Origin: Campylobacteraceae bacterium
GTDB taxonomy: Bacteria > Campylobacterota > Campylobacteria > Campylobacterales > Sulfurovaceae
Assembly (NCBI GenBank): GCA_027056615.1
Contig: JALUKJ010000021.1
Span: 1-5,748, forward strand
Direction: 5' to 3'
DNA length: 5,748 nt
In this document: one piece after another, positions 1-5,241 of the stretch
Layout of the letters: every line of letters begins with the position of its first letter
Position numbering within the stretch: position 1 is the stretch's first letter
Position numbers and translations under genes: made by a program
The notes under the pieces: model-generated
Database searches by the model: none
What the model was told of the DNA's origin: nothing
What the model saw: the letters and a program-made list of their open reading frames with translations, nothing else

Positions 1-1
1 C

Positions 2-1063
2 TGTTATGTATATTTTACAATGAAAGATGCTTTTGTCTCTGTCTATAAAGATGGAAATTTTATATATTCTAAGTCTCTTGAGTACTCATTAGAGCAAATT
101 TATGATAAATATTGTGCATTAATTGGTGAAAAAGTTGATAGAAAAGAGTTTTTTGAGATTTTAGATTCGGAGGGTCTAAAGACCACAAATTCAGAGTATC
201 AACAGAATCTTATGAGGATTTTTGGAGAGATATTTTTACAAATTAATGATATTGTTATATATGCTAAACGTGCCTATAATATTGACCATATGCAAAAGCT
301 ATTTATTGGTTCAGTTAATAGTCCAATTATTGGTTTAAGTGACTATGGGTATAACTACTTAGGTATTCCTACGTTTAATTTAGATTTTAATTTTAATATT
401 AAAAACGATGAATGGTATGTTGACCAACTTCAATATTTGATGTTAAAGACAGGTTTAGACTATATTGATGCTCCTCAAAAGGTAGTTAACCTTAGTGAGT
501 ATCCAAGAGCACCAATATTTGTTAAAAGAGCTAGTGGGCAGTTTATTTTGTCTATTTTAGCTTCAACAGTTTTAGCTGTTGGAGTACCCCTTTTTTATCT
601 GATTCCTGCTTATACTCTACAGGGTTACAATATAAAATTAAATCATGATAATAAAGCTTTATCGGCTGAAGTATCTAAATATAAAAGCATTTTAGCCCAA
701 AAACAGACGAAGATAAAAGCTAAGAAGAAAACTTTAAAAAAGTTAGAGAATATATTTGAAAGTAAAGCTAAAACATTGACTTCTATCTATAATAAAAAAG
801 TAGATTATAAGTTTAAGTCTAACTATTTTTATATATTTTCTAAAGATTTAGAGAGATATCATCTTCATATTGAAGCACTCTATTCAGAGGGAAATAGTTT
901 TACTTTACATCTTTTAAGTCAAGATGAAAAAAACATTACAAGATATATTAAAGATATTTCAAAAAAATATTTTGATGAGATAGAGTCTATTAACATTAAA
1001 CGTATTGACATTAGTGCAAAAGATGGTCTATATCGAGGTATTTTAAAGGTGGTATATAGATGA
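2..1063 (+). CDS. GspL/MshI-like pilus or secretion platform protein (PilM-like + PilN-like), 5' end missing
   Basis: Probable inner-membrane platform protein linking a cytoplasmic actin-fold (ASKHA, PilM-like) domain to a PilN-like periplasmic part, as in GspL and MshI. Counting from the ATG at base 20 (347 residues), residues 1-116 resemble the second half of a PilM-type domain, with a 'VYKDG' turn and a late 'GSVNSPIIGL...YLGIP' segment. Residues 173-199 are a clear membrane helix, 203-262 a lysine-rich coiled coil, and 265-347 a small alpha/beta domain like the PilN ferredoxin fold. The frame stays open upstream to base 2, reading CYVYFT before the Met. No Shine-Dalgarno precedes the ATG, and that stretch looks like a continuing beta strand, so the true start probably lies outside the window. 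The stop overlaps the next gene by 4 bases (ATGA). The fold assignment is by pattern and context; the membrane topology is the firmest part. Confidence 0.78.
   Translation, partial: CYVYFTMKDAFVSVYKDGNFIYSKSLEYSLEQIYDKYCALIGEKVDRKEFFEILDSEGLKTTNSEYQQNLMRIFGEIFLQINDIVIYAKRAYNIDHMQKLFIGSVNSPIIGLSDYGYNYLGIPTFNLDFNFNIKNDEWYVDQLQYLMLKTGLDYIDAPQKVVNLSEYPRAPIFVKRASGQFILSILASTVLAVGVPLFYLIPAYTLQGYNIKLNHDNKALSAEVSKYKSILAQKQTKIKAKKKTLKKLENIFESKAKTLTSIYNKKVDYKFKSNYFYIFSKDLERYHLHIEALYSEGNSFTLHLLSQDEKNITRYIKDISKKYFDEIESINIKRIDISAKDGLYRGILKVVYR
536..616 (+). other. Transmembrane helix of the GspL/MshI-like protein
   Basis: Residues 173-199 (counted from the ATG at 20) form an uncharged hydrophobic run beginning GQFILSILASTV. 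It is preceded by the basic pair KR (169-170) and followed by a polar coiled coil. By the positive-inside rule the actin-like part is cytoplasmic and the C-terminal 145 residues are periplasmic, as expected for GspL and PilN. Confidence 0.85.
1045..1052 (+). promoter_or_regulatory. Shine-Dalgarno site for the PilO-like gene
   Basis: AAAGGTGG lies 7 bases before the ATG at 1060, inside the 3' end of the upstream gene. It supports this start, and the ATGA stop/start overlap suggests translational coupling of the PilN-like and PilO-like partners. Confidence 0.7.
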
Positions 1064-1713
1064 AGGCATTAGTTAACTTTTTAAATGGACTAGATAGCTT
1101 CTTTGAGAATAAGTCAGATAATGAAAAGTGGATGATGATTGCTATGATAACGGTGATTATTGGATATATCTCTTATAGCTTTTTTTATCCTTTTGCCCAA
1201 GAGGAGTATAAAAAAGCACACAATAAAAACAATAGTTTAAAAAAGAGTATTTCAACTAATAAACAGTATCTTCAAAGTATTAGTCAAAATGGAGATAAGA
1301 ACTATTTAGTAAATAAATATGAAAAAGATATTAAGAGTTTAGAGAAGAGAATTGAGAGTGCCAATGATGAAATTAGTTTTATCTCTACTAATTTAGATGA
1401 ACTCTCTCCTCTACTTTTTAACAAGGAGAGTTGGTCAAAGTTTTTAAACTCTATTACAAAACAGGCAAAGAGTCAACATGTTTCTATTAACTATATAGAG
1501 AATGAGTATGTAAATAACAATGGTAGCTTTGGGCATGTATTACAGATTGGAGTAGGGTGTTTTGGAAGTTATAAAAATATTACAAAATTTATTAATCAGT
1601 TAGAGCGTTCAGTTTTGGTGACAGATATATACGGTACACACCTCTATTTAGATAAAGCAGATACTGTTGTTTCAGCCGATATTAACATTTCAGTATGGGG
1701 GATTAATCACTAA
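1060..1713 (+). CDS. PilO/GspM/MshJ-like inner-membrane platform protein
   Basis: A 217-residue bitopic inner-membrane protein. A short cytoplasmic N-terminus (1-23) is followed by a membrane helix at about 24-44, a long charged coiled coil at about 47-112, and a small alpha/beta domain at about 122-217. The segment around residues 165-190 ('GCFGSYKNITKFINQLERS', then 'VLVTDI') matches the PilO pattern, in which a strand and a Tyr-x-x-hydrophobic-x-x-Phe helix run into a Leu-Glu motif. PilO-family proteins pair with PilN through coiled coils and ferredoxin-like domains to form the periplasmic scaffold. The gene overlaps the upstream gene by 4 bases and the downstream gene by 1 base (TAATG), so the three platform genes are probably translated together. 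Size and layout fit MshJ and PilO. A single periplasmic cysteine is present at 167. Confidence 0.85.
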   Translation: MKALVNFLNGLDSFFENKSDNEKWMMIAMITVIIGYISYSFFYPFAQEEYKKAHNKNNSLKKSISTNKQYLQSISQNGDKNYLVNKYEKDIKSLEKRIESANDEISFISTNLDELSPLLFNKESWSKFLNSITKQAKSQHVSINYIENEYVNNNGSFGHVLQIGVGCFGSYKNITKFINQLERSVLVTDIYGTHLYLDKADTVVSADINISVWGINH

Positions 1714-2132
1714 TGAAAAAGATATTAATATTAATAACACTTAGTTTTTCTCTTTTAATATCAGGAAGTTTAAGTTCTGCCGAGATTTTGAATATGGTCT
1801 CTAAAATCAAAGAGGAGAGGATAGGTATCTCTTTAGCTAAATTAGATGGAACTTCTAATCCTTTTATTGTAAAAACCAAAAAGAAGGTAGAAGAGAAAAA
1901 AGAGGATAACGTAACAGTTTATATACCACCTCCAGTTGTAGAGAGAGTATATAAAGTTGATGCCATTTTAAATCATGCAGCTTTTATTAATAAAAAGTGG
2001 TATCGAAGAGGTGATGTGCTTGATGACTATAAAGTAGGGTATGTTTCAAGATATTCTGTCACATTAAAGAGTGAGAACGGAAAGAGAGTTCTCAAATTAG
2101 AAAGAAGAAAGAAATTTATTAAGTTAAATTAA
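1713..2132 (+). CDS. PilP/GspC/MshK-like periplasmic coupling protein
   Basis: A 139-residue exported protein. Residues 1-23 look like a signal peptide: MKK, a hydrophobic core, then a SSA|E site around 21-24. There is no lipobox cysteine, so it is not an obvious lipoprotein, unlike classical PilP; the N-terminus could instead remain as a membrane anchor, as in GspC. An 'NPF' triplet at 49-51 recalls the conserved PilP 'DPF'. A lysine/glutamate-rich stretch (55-66) and a 'PPP' hinge (72-74) come next. Residues 80-137 form a compact beta domain with the HR/PilP pattern (A-I-L...A-F-I-N-K-K-W, then R-G-D-V-L, then the strand pair VTLKSENGKRVLKLERR). HR domains dock on the N0 domain of the secretin, which is encoded immediately downstream. 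The start overlaps the previous stop by one base, with a G-rich but weak ribosome site 11 bases upstream. Confidence 0.83.
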   Translation: MKKILILITLSFSLLISGSLSSAEILNMVSKIKEERIGISLAKLDGTSNPFIVKTKKKVEEKKEDNVTVYIPPPVVERVYKVDAILNHAAFINKKWYRRGDVLDDYKVGYVSRYSVTLKSENGKRVLKLERRKKFIKLN

Positions 2133-2135
2133 GGA
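2131..2135 (+). promoter_or_regulatory. Shine-Dalgarno site for the secretin gene
   Basis: AAGGA overlaps the stop codon of the PilP-like gene and ends 8 bases before the ATG at 2144, but 11 bases before a second in-frame ATG at 2147. The spacing favours the first ATG. Confidence 0.6.
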
Positions 2136-2143
2136 TATAAATA

Positions 2144-3685
2144 ATGATGGTTTTAAAAAATAGTTTAATAAAGTTTATAGTTGTAACCCTATTTATGAGT
2201 TTAAGTTCACCTGCTTATGCAAATCGTTGTGATACACAACTCTTTACAGCAACTCTCAATAGTGCTTTAACTATAGGTGATGTTGTAGAGAATTTAGCAG
2301 ATGAGTGTTCATTAAGCTTAATTGTAAAAGATAGAGAGGCGAAGAAAAAGTTAGCCGATAAACTCTATTTTGTTAAGATGAATAATGCATCTCTAACAGA
2401 ATTTTTAGATACGGTATTACGTGAAAATGACATATCTTATGAGTTAAGTGATAATAAATTAGAAATCTCTTATTTAACAACTAAAACATTTAAGTTTCAT
2501 TATATTGCAGGAGATAGAAAGGGAACTAGTAATGCTCATGTAACTATTGCAAACTCAGGTAGTGCTGGAGGTGATTCAAAAGGAGGGTCTAAAGGAGGGT
2601 CAAGTGGTAATGGCTCTAAAACAGGTGTCTCTATAGAGAGTACTGATGATTTTAAGTTTTGGACAAAGATTGAAAAAGAGATTAAGAGTCTGCTTAATCG
2701 ACCAGAAGACTCATTTAAAGCTCCTACACCAATTATTAATGCTGAAGCAGGAATGATAACAGTAACAGGTACAGCTAAACAGCTAGATAGAGTCTCTAAC
2801 TATATAGATAATTTAACAACTCAATTGAAAAAGCAAGTCTTAATAGATGTTAAAATCTTATCAGTAACATTTGATGACTCTTATACTACTGGTATAGATT
2901 GGAATCAACTCTATAGTTTTCAAAATATGGCAATTGCAACAGCAACTCAAGTACAAAATCGTGTAGATGGTTTATCTGCATCTCTTGCTGGAGGTTCTTT
3001 ATCAATTGGTGACTTGACAACTGGTAAAACTGAAGCTCCAAAAAGTGCAGGAGCTATTGTTACTAGAGGTTCTACACAGATTAATGATGTAGTAAAATTT
3101 TTAAAGACACAAGGTGATGTAAAATCTATTTCAAATCCAAAGATTTTAACACTTAACAATCAACCAGCACTTATCTCTGTTGGTAATGAACTATTCTATA
3201 AAATCACTTCAACCTCTACTATGCAAAGTTCTACAGGAGCAGGAACACAGCAGTCAGGTGAGACAATTGATTCTGTTTTTGCAGGAATTTTACTAGATAT
3301 TACTCCAGAGATTTCTGAAGATGGAACGATTACACTTAAGATTAATCCATCTATATCTGATACCATAGATACGGTCTCAACCTCAACAACTGGAACAAGA
3401 AATATTCCACCAGATTTATCAAGAAAGCAGATATCTTCAGTAGTAACATTAAATGATGGTGAGCATGTAATTTTAGGTGGGTTAATCTCCTCTAAAACAG
3501 GAACACAAGTCTCTAAAGTACCTCTACTTGGTGATTTACCTCTTTTAGAGTATCTCTTTAAGAGAGAGAAACGTGTTAACAAAGTTGATGAGTTAGTTTT
3601 GATTATTACTCCACATATTATTAAAATAGATAGTGACCTCTCTTTAGAAGATTTGGGGTATAGAAAGCTAAGAGATGAAAAGTAA
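2144..3685 (+). CDS. mshL: MshL-type secretin (outer-membrane channel of a pilus / type II-like system)
   Basis: A 513-residue secretin that oligomerises in the outer membrane to form the gated exit (or DNA-entry) channel. Residues 1-26 are a signal peptide ending AYA|N. Residues 38-110 form the N0/STN-type domain that usually receives the PilP/GspC partner. Residues 137-161 are a glycine/serine/lysine linker. Residues 195-230 form a short N1/KH-like module ('GMITVTGTAKQLDRV'). Residues 231-493 are the secretin barrel domain. The signature is plain near the end: 'VVTLNDGEHVILGGLI' (433-448), 'VPLLGDLPLLEYLFK' (459-473), then 'ELVLIITPHII' (483-493). A serine/threonine-rich stretch at 355-372 probably belongs to the gate or lip. 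Only two cysteines are present, at 29 and 55, both before or within N0. No lipobox is seen. Its 3' end overlaps the ATPase gene by 11 bases. The secretin call is very secure; the MshL subfamily rests on size and gene order, and CtsD-like is an equally fair name. Confidence 0.95.
   Translation: MMVLKNSLIKFIVVTLFMSLSSPAYANRCDTQLFTATLNSALTIGDVVENLADECSLSLIVKDREAKKKLADKLYFVKMNNASLTEFLDTVLRENDISYELSDNKLEISYLTTKTFKFHYIAGDRKGTSNAHVTIANSGSAGGDSKGGSKGGSSGNGSKTGVSIESTDDFKFWTKIEKEIKSLLNRPEDSFKAPTPIINAEAGMITVTGTAKQLDRVSNYIDNLTTQLKKQVLIDVKILSVTFDDSYTTGIDWNQLYSFQNMAIATATQVQNRVDGLSASLAGGSLSIGDLTTGKTEAPKSAGAIVTRGSTQINDVVKFLKTQGDVKSISNPKILTLNNQPALISVGNELFYKITSTSTMQSSTGAGTQQSGETIDSVFAGILLDITPEISEDGTITLKINPSISDTIDTVSTSTTGTRNIPPDLSRKQISSVVTLNDGEHVILGGLISSKTGTQVSKVPLLGDLPLLEYLFKREKRVNKVDELVLIITPHIIKIDSDLSLEDLGYRKLRDEK
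2576..2599 (+). repeat. Two tandem 12-base units coding Ser-Lys-Gly-Gly in the secretin linker
   Basis: TCAAAAGGAGGG is followed directly by TCTAAAGGAGGG, differing at one base, and then by a partial related unit (TCAAGTGGT). They encode SKGG twice within the flexible linker at residues 137-161. The unit length is a multiple of three, so gain or loss of copies would lengthen or shorten the linker without breaking the frame. Each unit contains AAAGGAGG, a strong match to a Shine-Dalgarno sequence, which is unusual inside an AT-rich gene. Confidence 0.8.
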
Positions 3686-4487
3686 GTTTGAGGAGCTTAA
3701 AACAATTTTTATTGACAGTGTCGATAAAAATAACTATGTTGAGTTAGAGGCAGGAACTTATAACTACAATATTTTAGAGACCTCTTTACTAAAGCCATTA
3801 AAGATGATACTTCTATATGGTAAACCAGGAACTGGTAAGAGTATGTTACTTAATAAACTCTACCATAATTTAAAAGAGCATAGAGAGATTCACTACTTTG
3901 ATGCACCTATTTTAAGTGAAAAGGCTTTTTTAAAAGAGATTTATGAGTCTATGTCAGGGCAGAGCATACCCGATAATATGCGTGTTAATTTTGATGGACT
4001 ATTAAAATATTGTCAGAGTTTAAGAGATAAAAGAGAAATCGTTTTTCTACTTGATGAGTGTCAGCTATATAGTGAAGCTCTTATGGAAAAAATCCGTCTT
4101 CTATCTGATACACGTGTGGTTAAATTTGTCATTACACTCCATAAGACAGAAGATGAAGACATTATTGCAAAAGAGCATTTTAAGACACGTATTTGGGAAG
4201 TTATTGTTATGAAAAATGTTACGGAGTATGATTTGCAACTCTATCTTCAAAAAAAACTCATTAAAAAAGGTTTTATTGAAGTTTCAAATATGATAAGAAA
4301 AAAAGATATTAAATATATTCACTTTATGACAAATGGTAACTTTAGAGAGACCAATAAGTACCTATATACCATTTTTGATATTTATGAATATTATGAAAAA
4401 AATAGCCCACAAAAGATTTCATATAAAAAATTATCAAAAAAAATTCTTGAAATGGCAGCTATTAGATTAGGATATATTGATGCATAA
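3675..4487 (+). CDS. MshM/ExeA-like AAA ATPase of the pilus/secretion locus
   Basis: A 270-residue soluble AAA+ ATPase. Walker A is GKPGTGKS (49-56). Walker B is 'IVFLLDECQ' (122-130) with the Asp-Glu pair at 127-128. The strand 'KFVITLH' (150-156) sits where sensor 1 is expected. An arginine in 'HFKTRIWEV' (R172) is where ExeA-type proteins carry an arginine in a Gln-Arg-Ile motif. 'GNFRETNKYL' (221-230) is a good sensor-2 segment (R224). ExeA and MshM proteins act with a membrane partner (ExeB/MshN) in assembly or localisation of the secretin. The protein has no signal peptide or membrane helix, and ends after the lid domain without the C-terminal peptidoglycan-binding domain of Aeromonas ExeA. 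The ATG lies 11 bases inside the secretin gene, with only a weak purine-rich ribosome site, so translation probably depends on coupling. The C. jejuni counterpart by position would be CtsP. Confidence 0.86.
   Translation: MKSKFEELKTIFIDSVDKNNYVELEAGTYNYNILETSLLKPLKMILLYGKPGTGKSMLLNKLYHNLKEHREIHYFDAPILSEKAFLKEIYESMSGQSIPDNMRVNFDGLLKYCQSLRDKREIVFLLDECQLYSEALMEKIRLLSDTRVVKFVITLHKTEDEDIIAKEHFKTRIWEVIVMKNVTEYDLQLYLQKKLIKKGFIEVSNMIRKKDIKYIHFMTNGNFRETNKYLYTIFDIYEYYEKNSPQKISYKKLSKKILEMAAIRLGYIDA
4469..4472 (+). promoter_or_regulatory. Shine-Dalgarno site that selects the ATG at 4480
   Basis: AGGA, inside the end of the ATPase gene, lies 7 bases before the ATG at 4480 but only 4 bases before an in-frame TTG at 4477. 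The spacing and codon identity favour the ATG, giving an 8-base overlap with the ATPase stop. Confidence 0.6.
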
Positions 4488-5241
4488 AATAGAAGTGTTA
4501 GAGAAAAAGTGGTATCGCTATAGATTAAAAATGATAATGATTCCTTTAGGAAGTAGTGTTGTTACGGCTTTTATTGGGTCTGGAGGGTACTATCTTTATG
4601 ATAAATATTATATTCACCATAAACCTATAACAAGAGTATTATCAGCAACTAAAGAGGCTAACTCTTCTGATATAAATATTGTTAAAGTAGCTAAAGTAGA
4701 GCCATTAGAAAAGTCTAATGATATTTTATTAGAGCCTATTATTCCTGTTATTGATTTGAAAAAAGAGGAGTCTCTTCACTATGCAAAAAAAAGTACAAAT
4801 AGCTCTACATCTCATAAAAGATTAGTTAAGGCAAAGGCAAACACCTACTTGACAGCAAAAGAGTTAGCTTCAATAAGTAGTGTAGAGCGTAGAACTAGTT
4901 CTAAACCTTATGTAATGAAAAAAATAAAATTTCATTCAACGTCTGTTAATTATATAGAGACAATAAAAGAGAAGTATGAACACTCTCATAGTTCACGAGA
5001 TGCACTTTTGTTGGCAAAGGCATTTTATAAAAAAAATGCTTATAAAGAGGCAGAGAACTGGGCATTAAAGGCGAATGAGATTAACTTTAAACTTGAAGAG
5101 AGTTGGCTTCTATTTGCTAAATCAAAAGCAAAGATGGGTAGAAAGCAAGAGGCAATTAATATTTTAGCAAAGTATTATACTAAGAGTAAATCATCAAAAG
5201 CTAAGGCACTTATCGGACAAATTAAAACTGGAAAAATATAA
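4480..5241 (+). CDS. Membrane-anchored TPR-like protein (MshN position; CDC27-family type)
   Basis: A 253-residue protein with a short, strongly basic N-terminus (1-19, containing KKWYRYRLK), one membrane helix at about 20-40, a long polar and poorly ordered linker (about 45-150) with a proline-containing hydrophobic patch 'EPIIPVIDL' (85-93), and a helical C-terminal domain (about 155-250). The last part reads as two TPR-like hairpins: 'ALLLAKAFYKKNAYKEAENWALKANE' spans 175-200, and 'SWLLFAKSKAKMGRKQEAINILAKYY' spans 208-233. The helix-A/helix-B spacing and the Ala-Gly-Ala-type positions are typical. The predicted topology is N-terminus in the cytoplasm and TPRs in the periplasm. It follows the ATPase directly, as MshN follows MshM and ExeB partners ExeA, so a role bridging the ATPase to the cell wall or secretin is likely but inferred. 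A TTG three bases upstream could also start it. The stop overlaps the next ATG by one base. Confidence 0.8.
   Translation: MHKIEVLEKKWYRYRLKMIMIPLGSSVVTAFIGSGGYYLYDKYYIHHKPITRVLSATKEANSSDINIVKVAKVEPLEKSNDILLEPIIPVIDLKKEESLHYAKKSTNSSTSHKRLVKAKANTYLTAKELASISSVERRTSSKPYVMKKIKFHSTSVNYIETIKEKYEHSHSSRDALLLAKAFYKKNAYKEAENWALKANEINFKLEESWLLFAKSKAKMGRKQEAINILAKYYTKSKSSKAKALIGQIKTGKI

Noticed and set aside
270..285. TATAAT-like boxes such as the one in 'GCCTATAATATTG' as internal promoters
   Set aside because: Such boxes are expected frequently at this base composition, this one is inside a gene, and I see no supporting -35 or T-rich periodic pattern.
1992..2005. A 14-base string (AAAAAGTGGTATCG) that recurs at 4504-4517, coding KKWYR in both the PilP-like and the TPR-like proteins
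   Set aside because: The flanks do not match, the contexts differ (periplasmic beta domain versus cytoplasmic tail), and in an AT-rich, lysine-rich operon such a match can arise by chance.
2133..2143. Terminator or promoter in the only true intergenic gap
   Set aside because: The gap is 11 bases, too short for either, and holds only part of the ribosome-binding region of the secretin gene.
2147..2149. Second ATG as the start of the secretin
   Set aside because: Possible, but the ribosome site is better spaced for the ATG at 2144; the signal peptide is essentially the same either way.
2947..3159. Open frame of 70 codons on the minus strand inside the secretin gene
   Set aside because: It lies wholly antisense to the conserved secretin domain, has no ribosome site that I can see and resembles no protein I know; it is a by-product of the coding strand.
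3196..3582. Open frame of 128 codons on the minus strand inside the secretin gene
   Set aside because: It is antisense to the secretin signature region, and the residue pattern mirrors the real frame. No independent support.
4477..4479. TTG as the start of the TPR-like gene
   Set aside because: An ATG follows directly at 4480, and the AGGA at 4469-4472 is 7 bases from the ATG but only 4 from the TTG.
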